From Wuchereria bancrofti (lineage: Eukaryota > Nematoda > Chromadorea > Rhabditida > Onchocercidae): 64,000 bases of DNA. The position numbers were made by a program, and so were the translations under genes. The stretch is from positions 3,952,399-4,016,398 of the forward strand of contig SSBO01000001.1 in NCBI GenBank assembly GCA_005281725.1, given 5' to 3'. Shown here in pieces: positions 36,679 to 49,371 of this stretch; the first letter of the stretch is position 1, and the number at the start of each line of letters is the position of its first letter. The notes beneath the pieces were generated by a model. That model was not told where the DNA came from. It worked only from the letters and a program-made list of their open reading frames with translations, and ran no database searches.

Positions 36679-39600
36679 ATGATGTTCCAGATAATACTTA
36701 ATGTATCGTTATTGATCGCTATGATTTCTGCCGATAGTTTCTCATCCCTTGCCTCTCTGAAAGCATTGATAGGAGCTGAGAGAGATATTCCGGTAATGAT
36801 TAACGCTTACGTGGAAAAAGAGTTAGAAAAACTTGATTATTTAAAAAAGTAAGCGCTTTTGCTTTCTTTAAAGCCGAATTTGACTCTTACTTTTCATTCC
36901 ATTCTTTATTTCAATGTAAAACTTACGTAAAAGTCATAACATCGTGATTTTTTTAAATCTCTCCCCCACTGGCAGATTATAATGAGGCGTAAATGCTAAC
37001 TGTTAGCAAATCGAAATGACTAGTGAGTCTTTCGATAAATGAATAATATTTCCTCTCCTCTGTCTTTTTTCCACGTTTAATGCTAACACAATCATGTATA
37101 GCAAAATAAATTTTAGACTCATTAAATTTAAAATACCTTGCAATATATAACTTTCAAAACTAACTCTTAATGCAGCAAAAGTAACAAAAACGTAGGAAGG
37201 CAAAGTAGACCGGCGCCTACTACATTAAAAATGACTTAGAGAGTTGTTCCTAAAAACATCTAAAGAGACTATTCGAGCAAAAAGACCTTGCTGCAATCTT
37301 TTTGCTTGCTTTCCTTTCCGACTACTCGACTTGGCTCCAAAGCTGTTCTAACCAAAATCACTACTTCTATTTCCTTTAGGTCACATGTCGAAACTGTTTG
37401 ATCCTTCTAGGTCTTTATAATTTCAAACACCATGTTTGAAAAGAACTTCTTTAGCTGCATGTTAATTGGTTGCTAGTATCAGTTCCCAATGTATTTTCAC
37501 CAGAATCACTTTTACTACCTCAGCGGTTGTCAGAAAAAATCTAGTGATGAATTTTTGAATCAACAGTACTTTTTGAAAACAACTGAAAGCCTCTATAGTA
37601 GTTTCTGTCGCACTGTCAGTACTCAATATTGTCATTTCACAAGTTATTGATATAATTTTAGGTTCGCTCAGGAAATACAAGAAAGTAATGATAAAGCTAT
37701 ACGAGATGGTGAGGAGGCGATAACACATCCGATCAATGCCTTCCTGTTGATTAAAGGAATGACAGCGGACTGGAACAAAGTAATTAAAATTATGCGATCT
37801 AATTCCGCCGATGATTTCATTCGCAACGTAACTTACCAGCGGATTGTTAAGCGTATCAACTATCCTACGGAGGTTTTTCCTTTTCTTCATAATCTTCACT
37901 CTTCTCAAAAGCTGATTAATGAAAATATGGTTTTGAATTTTATTGCATTTTGTTCGAAATCAATAAATCGCACTTCTTCCTTGTTGCTGAACGTAAACGT
38001 CATATGTCAGTTGAAGGGCAGAAATACATTTAGTCTATAAAATTAACTAATACGGGCCAAAAAGTTATGGGCATTAGTTCTTACTATTCAGCTTCTGCTC
38101 AACTGTTACATGAGTTGATTTGAGTTTATGTGCTTATAGGATTAATCTCCTAGATAGCTTTCATGCTGTCGAAGTAGCTATTATTAATGTATGTTTAATA
38201 AGATCTGAACTGTTTATTCTACAAAATAATTTGTGGATTGCTATTATGAAGTATTGCACAGGTGGATCTATCAGGTGCAGCAACTGGTATATTACGTTTA
38301 CAAGACACATATGAAATGAGTACCAAAGATATAGCTGATGGAAAAATTCTGAATTCTAAAATGCGAACAGTTGCTTTGACTGGTTAGTTTTGACCGTCGA
38401 AAATGATTTGAAGATTTGAAACAAAAGCGATGATTTGAAAAAAAATGTTGAACGAAGAAGGTACTGATAAATTATATTTCCCTTTTTTGCTTTCTTGGAA
38501 AGAAAGAGAGAGATAGAGGTGCTAAAAAGCGAAAATACACGGGTTTCAAATTTTCTAATGTTGCAGCTGAAGATTGTTTTGAAATTGGTCGTGTAGCATA
38601 CAGTGAAAATGACTATTACCATGCCATTCTTTGGATGCAAGAAGCGCAAGAGCGCGTTCAGAAGGAGACTAAGCCAACGGCTGACCCAGAAAGTATTCTC
38701 GATCACTTGGCTTTCTCACTGTATAAACAGGGTAATCTAAAACGAGCTTTGTTGCTTACGGATGAATTGTATCGTATGAGTAAGTCATTTATTATTAAGT
38801 TCTTTTTTTACCAGAAAAAATCTCTAGCTTCAGTACCGAGATCTAGTGATCAGAAGAAAAATTTTAAGGCTTTCCAAATATTTCGTCCCAGTCTTCGGAA
38901 ATTTATGAAACTTTCTGTGTCACTACTTCATCAATTTATTGAACATTGCACATGCTGAAATTTTGCTGATCTCAACTTGAACTCTAGTGGAACTTAGTTC
39001 TAGTTTTATATGCAATATTAGCCAAGCTATTTAGTAACAAGTTAATTTTTTCAATTCTTGTTTAGTACGAAGTGTTTTATTGTGCTTATAGAAAACAACT
39101 ACAGATCCGGATCATCCACGAGCCAAAGGCAACGTGAGATGGTATGAAGATTTGCTAGAAGATGAGGGAATTCGACGTGCCGATATGCGACGAAAAGTTC
39201 CACCGATAAATAATCCACGAGATAAAAGTAACTTGAAGGACACATATGAGGCATTATGTCGACAAGAAGTGCCCATCGTAAGCTTCATTATCGTTTGTTT
39301 AATTTTTTCATATAAGAAATAATTCTTTTGAGTTCACTAATTGTTACTTAATCTTTTAATTTTTTCGACATGACATTGTATCAAAAATCACTAGTTACTA
39401 CAGCTTACTTGTGTTCATATTTTGATTAAATTTGTTTTGTTAAAAAAGACTGCTAGCTTTAAACTGCTGACTCAGTAATTGTTCGGGATTGTGGTTCTGA
39501 TTTTGGCTGAATTTCATGCAGAACACCAAGGCACAGTCGCGGTTGTATTGCTATTATAAAATGGATCGCCCATATTTACGTCTAGCACCATTCAAAGTTG

Positions 39601-42600
39601 AAATTGTCCATCAAAATCCATTGGTTGTTCTGTTCCATGGCATTGTGTCGGATGAAGAGATGCGAATCATCGAAGTGCTTGCAGTACCTAAGGCACGTTT
39701 AGTTGTCTGTGTTATAACTGTATGCTTATTCATAACGATCAGAAAAGGAAAAATGGGACGTACTGGACTAGGTTAGTTTGTATTTGGTAAAATTACTAAT
39801 ATATGATTTCAGTTAGCCCGAGCTACAGTTCACAATGTTGTGACTGGAAACATTGAGACGGCTTTGTACCGTACTAGCCAAAGGTAAGTATTCAGACATT
39901 TCGCTTATCTCAGTTTTACGATGAAAGAGAATTTGTGTCAGGAAATTTTTTAATAGTATGTATTTTGTTATCGAGAAATCATTGGTTCTTGTTAGGGAAG
40001 CTTTCTTGGTTGTGGTTTGGAATTGACACAGACGAATGTGTTGAGAAGGAGTTTGTTGTAATAACTTTTATTCGCTAACGACAACAATATACTGACAATT
40101 TCATAGAAGTTGAAGGTACACGATAAAAGAAGAGGAAGAAATAAATTGATGGAAAACTTAAACAAAGGATTTTTAAATACATCGAATGAAATGGTGCGTG
40201 AGAGCAGCCGAATTGTAACTGGCTGGTACCAAAAAGCTGATATAGACAATAGTATATTCATTCTTTACATAGACAATATTCATTCTTTATATAGTAACAG
40301 ATGGATTTTAACATTATGTCGGTTGCTGATAAGAATGACTGTTAAAACCTCCACAATATTTTGACATTCAAGTATATTTGGTTTTGAACAAAGGAGTATT
40401 TTTCAACATATTAAGCAACAATACACATACTCCTTATTAACAATTGAAAATTTTTAGACAATGCAGATAAGCTCAGCTACAGCTGGAAGATGTGTGTTGG
40501 ATAAATGATTACTTACATGAGATACAGTTTGAAACAGTCTTATAATGGTCTAAAAGATATTTAATTAAGATGATCTTTAATCTTATGGATTAATACAATT
40601 TTATCCCAATGTTATAATTCGGTTTTTCCTACAGTTGTAACTCCATAACGTTAGCAGTAGCTTTATTGTTCTTTTACGATGTCGCACAATATTGCGTTAG
40701 GAAAGAGATGTGCTGTCGCTGCATCACCGTTTGCTGAAAATGAATTGAGTATGAGTGAGTGATGAGATGAACTGAATCGAAGCTTGAAATACCCAAAAAC
40801 TAAGCCAAGTCAATGAATTTAGCCCCTTACAGGAATTGGCTTATAACAAAGCGCATGGTATGTTGTCATTCTGCGATAATCTTTACCCTTTATATAATGA
40901 TAGTTGGTTTATGACATTAAGATTGGCAGCAATTTACAACATATTAAGCAATGCACATATTCTTTGTTAACAGATTGTAATAACATTTTAGACGAAATTG
41001 TAGGTGACAAAATCTAGGCAAAATTACAATTGCAAGATAAGTCTTGAAAAAATGATTTCTTACTTGTGATGTAAATTTGAAACAGTTTTATATTTGTCTA
41101 AGGAATATTCAAAGACAATCTTGAGTTTAAAAATTTCTATTTTATAGATTTGACATAAAACTGCTTCAATATATTTGTAATTCGGTTGTTCCTACAATTT
41201 GTGAGAAGACTGCCAAAGACAAAGAAAAGTGTTTCGTATCGTTTTTGTCCCACTTTTGATTAATTAATGATGACTTTTTTAATGTTTTTGATGACAACTC
41301 TTTTTTCTCCTTTTTAATAATGTTTATAAGCGAGGCTGGTTGAAACTGATCCCAAATAAATATGCTCTGCCTGTTTGGAGCGAGAAAATTAATCTAATCA
41401 TCTGTCTAAATAAATTTCCACTGGATGAATAAGTTCAAACTTAGTTCCTGGTTGGGATCGACAGAACATGAAGTAGTTAACCGCATCAATAAACGTCTTG
41501 ATTTGGCAACAAATCTCGAGACAGAAACCGCTGAGGAGCTTCAGGTTATCCTTTTAGATTTCTAAATTTCAAGATGGAGACCAGACAATTCAGAGTCACG
41601 GAAATTATCACTTTCTGCTATTTATTGTTTCAAACGGATATTTCTAAAAGGACTGTTGATATTACTATTTAAATTTTTATCAGCAGCAGGTTGTGTATTC
41701 GATAAATTTTAGCTTATTTGAACAATTAGAAAATTTCAGGTCCAAAATTATGGAATCGGTGGACATTACGAACCACATTATGATTGTTCAAGGGTAAACT
41801 TCTATCTTCTCTAACTGTTCTATCATTATTATATTGTTATGTATTGATACGGTTTTTTGAGTTCCTCATACGAAATACACCTCGAATAAGAAACTTTAAA
41901 AATTAGATTAGCGGAAACAATATAATCACACGAAAATAAAACTTTTGTTATTGTGCGCAATATCAAACTGGCATTCTTAATTAGTTCACATGCTAATGAC
42001 AGTGAGATATATTTCAGAGAGAAAGTGTCTTCGAAAAAACAAAAAATGGAAATCGAATAGCCACAATTTTGATTTATGTATTCATTTATTTCATTTCTGG
42101 ATTGCTTTGAAAATAGTTGTGGAAACAATTGTTTTCATTTGTTTTACCTATTTTTATTTCATTTGTGAATTGGATTTCTCATTGCTTTGAAAATAGTTGT
42201 GCAAACAATTGATTTCATTTGTTTACAGATGACTAAACCAGAAATCGGAGGCGGGACAGTATTCATTGATTTGAAAACTTCCATATCATGTACCAAGGTA
42301 AGTTGTTCGATATTAAGTGTTGCATATCGCCAGTCAGATAGATGCTCTTGTGGTTTGTGATATCTTTTAATGTTTATATTTAATTTATTTAATTAGTTTC
42401 ACTAATTTCGAGTTCAACTTTATTATTATTGCAATGTTTTTCTGTAGTGAACTGATAAAAAAGAGAAAATTAGCAGCAAATAATAGAATCAATCAAAATA
42501 CGTCTTTATTGTCTGGTTGGAAACTTTTACAGTTTATTAAAAGTACCGCAAAAATTGCCATAGTTTAAAAAGGCTTTTGTCATTCTTGAAATACTATAGA

Positions 42601-42906
42601 TTACTTTGCAATATATCAGTTAATATATTATTGTGATTTTTGCAGAATGCAGCACTGTTTTGGTATAATTTGATGCGTAGCGGTGCAGTAGACATACGTT
42701 CTTACCATGCTGCATGTCCGGTATTGACTGGAACAAAATGGACAGCGAACAAATGGTTTCACGAAAGAGGGCAGGAATGGCGTCGACCATGTGGTTTAAA
42801 TCAATTGGATCAGGAACGATACGTGGGTGATTTAGGAGCTCCCGAGCCGAGGCGTCACTTAAATATCAGATCAGAGAGACCTAAGAAAATGAATAGAAAA
42901 CGTTAA
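36679..42906 (+). CDS. Prolyl 4-hydroxylase alpha subunit, P4H-1
   Basis: Hydroxylates X-Pro-Gly prolines of collagens in the ER, with Fe(II), 2-oxoglutarate, O2 and ascorbate, normally complexed with PDI; in nematodes this is needed for the cuticle. Twelve exons join in phase: 36679-36848, 37662-37872, 38262-38382, 38567-38779, 39105-39277, 39522-39692, 39813-39883, 41445-41544, 41740-41793, 42018-42077, 42229-42297 and 42646-42906, giving 557 residues. The start MMFQIILNVSLLIAMISA is a signal peptide. The N-terminal domain and TPR-like substrate domain (CFEIGRVAYSENDYYHAI) are intact. Catalytic residues: His423 and Asp425 (PHYD), His492 (YHAACPVL), Lys502 (GTKW). A basic C-terminal extension of about 20 residues ending KKMNRKR is absent from P4H-2. 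An upstream in-frame ATG at 36664 would lengthen the signal peptide by five residues. Intron 6 needs a GC donor. Intron 7 holds two LTR-like repeats. Confidence 0.92.
39990..40633 (-). repeat. R1 solo-LTR-like repeat in P4H-1 intron 7 (first)
   Basis: Reading on the minus strand it begins TGTAGGAAAAACCG and ends CCCTAACA, so the ends are TG...CA, 644 bp. It contains a TATATAAAG-type box (minus of about 40287-40294) and an AATAAA (minus of about 40066), the order expected of U3-R-U5. Flanking five-mers gttct (39985-39989) and gttgt (40634-40638) match at four of five positions, a possible target-site duplication. Confidence 0.65.
40695..41196 (-). repeat. R1 solo-LTR-like repeat in P4H-1 intron 7 (second)
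   Basis: A second minus-oriented member, about 500 bp, in the same intron and only about 60 bp from the first. It shares the start TGTAGGAACAACCG, the tcttacttgtgatgtaaat stretch and a TATATAAAGGGTA box (minus of about 40886-40898). It matches the plus-oriented copy at 62436-62785 closely over its right half. Confidence 0.65.
42101..42227. repeat. Tandem 80-bp duplication at the end of P4H-1 intron 10
   Basis: attgctttgaaaatagttgt followed by g(g/c)aaacaattg(t/a)tttcatttg occurs at 42101 and again at 42181. The second unit ends in the functional acceptor TTTACAG; the first ends in ttttacc. The duplication is small but lies over the 3' splice region. Confidence 0.7.
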
Positions 42907-43667
42907 AAATATTTGTGGATTCAAAGTTTCTGAACGAAAATTAAAAATTGTGGAATCTGGAGAAAAGACGAATATTTCAGTTTTTTTTTTAACATTCATA
43001 TGAAGATAGTTCAAACTGCGTTAAGAAGATTCTTCTATCAAGAAATGTCCTTTCATTCTGTCTAATTTCTGTTGCTGTTGTCTCGTGAATCTCTCCACCT
43101 TCATCGATATTTCAATCAATCTACATAATTCATAATTTTTCGCCAAGAGTTTTTCTTTCTCTAAATTCACCTAATATTATTAATATTAGATGAATTTATG
43201 TAGATTGATTGAGATTGTTTGAATTAAATTAAAAAGTTATTATCGGGTTATATAATGGATTTGGGCTTCTGTAATAGCACTCACTTCCACAAACTATTAT
43301 TTCAGCTTCTTTTCCATATCATAATCTCTATATGCTTCATTTATGGATTTGTTGGCAACTTCTAACCGGCATGTGAATCTATCTTCTTAGTACCACCCCA
43401 GAAATCTTTCGCCCCAATGCAGTATGGTTTGGATCTTCGGTATGATATACCTCATTCACATAATCTAAAATCTTTTTCTTTAGGAAGAAAATGGAATTAA
43501 AATTTTTATATTTTGTATTATAATCTTTTTTCGATTTAATGAGTCTCAATTCGTTCGTTAATTCATATTTAGAGCAACCGAAAAAAAACCGTAACACAAA
43601 TCTGCACAAATCAATTTACTTATGTAACGTAGTGTTTCGTGTTTTCATGAACTTGTACCTTGTACAT
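42907..43667. other. P4H-1 3' flank
   Basis: Non-coding AT-rich sequence. It contains a long inverted repeat (43112-43212, listed separately). At its right end (about 43500-43667) it is an eroded copy of the sequence that precedes block B in copy 1. Confidence 0.5.
43112..43212. repeat. Inverted repeat, about 100 bp, behind P4H-1
   Basis: The left arm tcaatcaatctacataattc (from about 43112) is complementary, with one base gap, to the right arm tttatgtagattgattga (ending about 43212). Inside lies a near-perfect palindrome, ctaatattattaatattag. It could be a 3' UTR hairpin of P4H-1 or a small palindromic transposon remnant. Confidence 0.6.
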
Positions 43668-44461
43668 CCGAAGAAAAATTGATGTGGGTTTTTTGTGTAG
43701 CGATGTTCATCTATAGTGCATGTTCAGCGACGACGGACCCCAATTTGCGGTATCAATTCTGAGAAAACAAAGTTGTTCCGATTATAATATTAAAAAAGTA
43801 AACATAATGAGATGTACTCATTTTTTTATGCTCATTTCTTTTTACTTTTATTCTAATTCCATCTATCCAACTACCTCTCTTTGTTTATCATTCCTACTGA
43901 CAATCTTGTCTATAGTGTGGAAACAATTTCTGAAATAGGCAGTTAGGCTTCTGATCAACGTAGTTTACTCGATATTGCCGTGATTTCATTTTCAAAAATT
44001 TGTGAATTTCGCCATTTTTGCATCTTAGAAATCAAATGGGTCAGGTGCCACACATAGATTTAATCTGCTATGGAGTGGACAAGGAGTCGAAGAAATGGTC
44101 TGCAAGACATCAGTTCTCAGAGTTTGAACACTGTCGCGAAACTCGAAATAACCCTCAAAATATGTCAAATAAAATTGCATAATACTAAAATTAATCTTAA
44201 TTGAACATTCTTTAAAGAAGTATAAAACTGTTTCAAATTGCATCTCATGTAAGCAATTATTTATTCAGCACTCATCTTCCCATTGTAACTGAGTGATCGT
44301 TTCAACAGGTTATCTGTTTGTCTAGAATTTTTCAACCGTTAACAAAGGTGCATTGTTTAATATGTTAAAAATTACTCTTTTGTTCCAAGTCAGATTTACT
44401 TGCAATGTCGAAATATTGTAAAGGTTTTCTAATCTAATAATCATTTTTATGAAAAACTGAC
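43668..44461. repeat. Duplicated block B, copy 2
   Basis: Matches 33808-34601 throughout by eye. It starts with the 20-base string ccgaagaaaaattgatgtgg that also ends both copies of block A. After 44461 the two copies diverge abruptly. Confidence 0.92.
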
Positions 44462-44834
44462 AAACCCATCTCTTATTATATAAAGAGTAAAGATCATCTG
44501 ATAGCTCTTTACTCTTTACTCACTGTAATCATACGTTTGTTGTAAGTCAATGTTCATTATATAAGGATTTAAACCCTTTGTCTTGATCAGTTCTTTGTAC
44601 CAGCAAGTTATAGTTCGGCTGCTCTCTCATTTCAGTTCATTTAAATCCTTTAAATTCTCTATCAATTTACTTATTTTCTTCATCTCATATTCGCAAGCAA
44701 ATACTAGGAACTTACAAGCATATTCTCAGTATAGATTTGTATTGTGGTTGCTAGCGAATAAAATCGTTGCAGTAGACCTTTCAGTCAACTCATTCGTCTA
44801 TACCAACTACAGTAACAAACAAGGAAGGTTTTTG
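44160..44834 (+). repeat. R1 LTR-like repeat, plus orientation
   Basis: The left third lies in block B and the rest is unique to copy 2. It has TATATAAAGAGTAAAG at about 44478 and GAATAAAA at about 44756, in the same order as the other R1 members. The part at 44583-44834 is the reverse complement of 39990-40250 at moderate identity. Boundaries are approximate. Confidence 0.6.
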
Positions 44835-45014
44835 AGCGCGTGAAAGTCTAATTCGACTCGAAGCTAGAAGAGTCAGACGCCCCAATTTTCATTAAAGATA
44901 CAGCTCTGTGATAAGGTCCACTCGCTTAATTTTTGTCCTCTCTTTCTTTTTGTGAATTTATCAGGTCAGTAACATAAGAACATCGCAATTTATATCTACT
45001 CTTTATGGGGGGAC

Positions 45015-45355
45015 TGTCGTGAATTTTTTTGTCTTGGAAGGTTTCATCGGAGGTCAGGAACAAACAGGAATTTAAAGGCTTAGGCAATCCAATTAATGCA
45101 CAATGTAACACCATTGTTACATAATAAAGAAATTGTAAAGATTCAATTACACCATAATGATTGTAACACGATCAAATCAGAAAATTAGCACGCGAATTTA
45201 GTTAAGTCAAGATAACAACGAAAGAAAAGAACGCATAAGAAATGAATATGAGGGAAACATGTTAACATTTGTTTACAATTTGAATGATTAATTCTTTTTT
45301 CATAAATTTATTTTATTATTTTATTTAGAGTTTCGCGATATTGGAATTCGCGACA
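45015..45355 (-). repeat. 3' LTR of the BEL/Pao element
   Basis: 341 bp with ends TGTCGTGAATT and AATTCGCGACA in plus orientation, an 11-bp imperfect terminal inverted repeat. It is clearly diverged from the right LTR and lacks about 110 bp present there. The G-run aaaggggggag just inside it (45361-45371) lies on the strand opposite to the one expected for a polypurine tract. Confidence 0.85.
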
Positions 45356-45400
45356 CTCTCAAAGGGGGGAGATAGGAAAAATTTAAGGTGAAACTTCAAC

Positions 45401-45880
45401 TTAGAAGTTTTCGGATATATTGCAAAAAGTATTATGTTTAATAACTGGGACTTGTGCTTTCGTATTTATGACATGGGCACGCGATGATTTCATAGAGCAA
45501 TGATAGTTTTTTGATTTGAATTTCTTTTGTGAGAAGAACGGAATGCGGTTTGAAGTAATCCGAATTTCAATTTCAGAACAATTAATACAATTTATATCGT
45601 AACAATACTTACACAAGGTCATTAATCTCCAACGTATTATTAAGCTTTCAAGTTTTTCTTGTATCGATCTAGTAACTTGGTTGAATTGGTTTTCCAGCTG
45701 CTTAAGAAATTCATCCCTATGTTGATATGGTATTGAATTAACTACTTCTTGGTTGTGAATTAGGATTTCCAAATCTGCATTAATTGTTTCAACTTTGAAC
45801 TTACTTACTAAACCTCCTTTGAATTCGTTATTTCCAACTGTAATTTCCTTAGTTTTACAAACACTATCAATAAATTCCAT
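45401..45880 (-). pseudogene. Envelope-like frame of the BEL/Pao element (tentative)
   Basis: The longest remaining open frame of the element, 159 codons, Cys-containing and placed after pol, where some nematode BEL/Pao elements carry a phlebovirus-type glycoprotein gene. I see no decisive motif, so the assignment rests mainly on position. It runs to within 46 bp of the 3' LTR. Confidence 0.35.
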
Positions 45881-46351
45881 CAGCTTTCTTAGCTATCACA
45901 TCGTTTCTTTGCAGTAACATTCTCTCTGCGAGGATGCGATTGCTAATAAACAACCATTCAATCAATAACAATAGATTATCTCTGTTTTGGCGACTTCTTT
46001 GATATGGTTCTTTAAGTTGCTGAAGAAATTCTTGTCTAAACAAATCAAAAACGTATTGAAACTTTACATTGTTTCATCTCGAGTGGTCGAATGTTTCATC
46101 TGGAGAAGTTTCCATTATGAGTAATTGTTTTGTCGTTTAAATTTTTTGTAAAGTTCTCACCATTTCTAGTGTCCATATCAAGGACGATATCATCTTTCAT
46201 TAGATGGGACTGGTGAATCTACAATTTGTCGTGATTGTGTTTTTCATTAATTATGAGTGATGCTTGCAGTTCATCTATGACGAAGTGATTCCCATACCAC
46301 ATAGTGTCGAATCTTCCTAATTTTCTATACAGACAATGGTTGATTGTATCA

Positions 46352-46740
46352 TTATATTATATCAGCAATAGTATTTGTTATACACTTTCTTTCTCGTATC
46401 ATACAATTTTTTATATTATCAAGATTGGAAACTAACCCTCTTCCATCTTCAGCTAGTACGAAGTTTGTTGTCAATTGACATTTGACTCCTAGCCACCCAT
46501 AGGAGTATTGTATTTCATTACTTCTATTCCATTTGTTAGGAGAAAGTTGAATTAATGCGAATTCCATTCACTCGTCTTTGAGCATTTAGAAATCGACAGA
46601 ATTGTCAAGATGTTATTGTAGTAGTTAGTTGTTCGGTCTGATCCCACTGATAGTAATAGTCTGAGAAAGGCTTTGGTATATATCGTTCCTGTAATGTTGT
46701 TGCATTTTATAGCTGGTATTGTGAGTGCGTGTGTGCACAT
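46352..46740 (-). pseudogene. Second envelope-like segment (tentative)
   Basis: Two overlapping frames (46552-46740 and 46352-46567) with several cysteines and the stretch YGWLGVKCQLTTNFVLAEDG. They are probably parts of one former reading frame broken by a frameshift. Position upstream of the 45401-45880 frame fits one env-like gene. Weak evidence. Confidence 0.3.
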
Positions 46741-47546
46741 CCACCTTGTGTAATAGGCCTCTTCGATTAATTCTTCACAGTTTCATTTTTCAGGAATATT
46801 AAATGGCATTCCGGAAATCTAATTACAGTTTTTTTGCTACACCTGCCTTGATATTATTGATACCATCTTATCAATAGTAGAGTTTTCATCGTAAGATTAG
46901 ACTTATCTTTTGATTCAGCTGAAGTTTATAGCTTTTGACACTTTTGGTTCGACACGCGATAGGTTCTTTTGATTTATCTTCCATTTTATCTTCTGTATTC
47001 TCGTAAACATCTATTTTCATAGAATAAAACATATTTATTAACCGATCAAATTGTTTTTCATTGGACCCTTGTATTGTTATTTCTTATTCTTCCATCCCAT
47101 CTTCGGTTGATTTTTATTATCTTTACTAATTTCCACATACCACGAGATATTCCGGGTTCATTTATTAAAACTATTTCATTCACATATGGAATTCTTTTTT
47201 CTACCAATCTATTTCAAACATTAGTTTCAAAAAAGATCTAATGTGATAAGAATATTGGTCCAATATTTGACTAGTTTGTTTTTAGTCTTAAATGTATAAA
47301 GAGTATATTCGTCTTCATCACTGTCATAATTGGTCGCTATATCTTAGTAGGTAAAATAAAATCGATTGGACGTATGATTCTATAATAGCCAAAGCCTATG
47401 TAAGTTAGTGGAGAGGTATTAAGTATTGCTTCTACCACTATTATAATTCTCCTTCCTTTAGAAGTTTTCTCCCTATTCCTTTTCTTCTAGCCTTTTTAGT
47501 GAATCCAATAATTCGTTCTTATTCAATTGCACCCATAGTACTCTTG

Positions 47547-48340
47547 TTATAGTATTTTTCCGTGAATATATGAAATTCTGTTATCAAAAATGAATTTGAA
47601 TGCATACTTGATTTTCAGGATTAAATATATTGGTAGATCTATTACATTTGTTGGCCATTCCCTTATCCACTGTTGTTCGTCCTTTTCATTTAAGGATTGA
47701 TCCCAAGAAATATTTTTCTTCCATAAATGTTGAATAAACAATTTAAGTCTTACCACTGAAGGGTATAGAAAGTCAGACGGATCGTACTGAGATTCTACCA
47801 ACTGTAGAATCGTCCTTTTTGTTAATTCTCTATCTATTAATGGTTTTATGTCATGCGTATAATATCCATATAAGACCAAGAAAGATTTCTTATTCGTTTT
47901 GCTTAGATCGTATTCAGCACTTTCTCATTAAATTCTTTATCGTTAGAGGGAAATTCCTTATGTTCATTGATGCTTCATCAAAAATTTTCTTCATCATATT
48001 TATAAAGTGCTTCTTCTGTTCCATTAGCGGATATGGTGACGTTATCCACGTACAGATTTTTTCTCATCTCCTATGCTAATTCACTACAAAAATCTTCTAG
48101 ATTTAGCGTTTAGCGTCGCTGCTAACAAGAAAGGTGATGATATGACTCAAAAGAGAACTCTTTTGAAGTGATAACATTTTATATTTTCATTGTTTGCTTC
48201 CTTATCTATATCATTTAGCCAAAAAAATTTCTTTCTTCAGCTTGTAATTCTAGTTGCAAGAATGCTTTTTCAATACCAGCCATTTTCTGCATATTTAGTT
48301 GTGTGGGAATCTTGGTTTCTTCATGCCAAATAGAGCTATC
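47547..48340 (-). pseudogene. BEL/Pao reverse transcriptase, broken
   Basis: Reading leftward on the minus strand: GIEKAFLQLELQAEERNFFW (about 48215-48300), ISSPFLLAATLN (about 48110-48150, with a stop just before it), the active-site YVDNV (48038-48052), then a frame from 47879 with SQYDPSDFLYPSVVRLKLFI and HLWKKNISWD. These are in the order expected for BEL/Pao pol. At least one in-frame stop and frame changes separate them, so no functional polymerase can be made. Confidence 0.8.
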
Positions 48341-49371
48341 TTCATAGTTTGTGTTTCTGACTCGGTAAATCTCAGTTGATACGATAATCTGTTGGAAATG
48401 AAGGGTAGTTGTGAGCCTAAATCAAATAATGCTAAGGCATTTTATTTATCGTTGAGGTTGCAACGGATTAAAGACTTTCATCTTTTTACATAAAAGTAAA
48501 GTTTCCTTTATTCGTTTTCATTCGAATCGTGAGTGTTGAGTTGTAAACAGAGATTGAACGTTCCCTTTCTTTTGGATACACAAATTTTTCTTGCTCTTCA
48601 ATCCTTCTTGGATGCGTCATATGTTTGTGAAAGGTAAACTTCATTACATAAATCTGTTATGAGAAGCTTTGGGATGAAAGCATTGTTTCTTAAGTTTACA
48701 TTCTGTCTTTAAAACACATTTCTTTAGTACCTTAAAGTGATTCAACCGAGCGTTGAGGGTAGAATAGACGTCGCATTTGCTGTCCCAATGGTCAATATAC
48801 CTTATTTAATATCCATGATGGTAATTACTCTCAACCAAAGTTTCGATACTGAAGTGTTCTAGGCTTTCTCCTATAGCCTCTAGTTGGACTCGATATTTTC
48901 GACAGTTCCAATCCATTCCTTTTCATTTCTATTGATGGATTGAAGTTAATTATATAGTAATGTCGTTACCTCTATATTTTTCCGAGTAGTTGCCATATTT
49001 GTCATTAAGCAGTTATCTTATAACTTCATAATTTTCAAGTGCTATATCGTATTCAGATTATTGCTTGCAAAGCGTTTCCTTTGAGACATGACTACAAGTA
49101 ATTCAATTTTTCAAATTTCTAGATGAAGCTATCTTCATCGTTGAAACTGCTCTAAAATGTCGTCATTGTCTGGGGTCACCATTAAAAGTAAGTAGGGACA
49201 AATGAGGAAGATTGCAGTAAGGTTCGACGTGGGTTTAGTTTTTTTTCATTTATTAACGCTTTTAAGAATCGTATTAATTTTTGATCAGTTTCGTCCTTAT
49301 GTATTGTTAGCGTTGTTATGCTTCCTTCCCTTCATGTAGTATTCGGAATAGTCCTTGCTTTTGTGACTGAT

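Larger units (their letters stand above)
34822..37195. repeat. Duplicated block C, copy 1
   Basis: A 2374 bp block that recurs at 50133-52506 at a constant offset of 15311 bases with no difference seen by eye. It carries the F-box-like fragment, the P4H-1 promoter, exon 1 and part of intron 1. Confidence 0.92.

Noticed and set aside
37462..37908. Minus-strand 148-codon frame
   Set aside because: Overlaps P4H-1 exon 2 antisense; composition of a chance frame.
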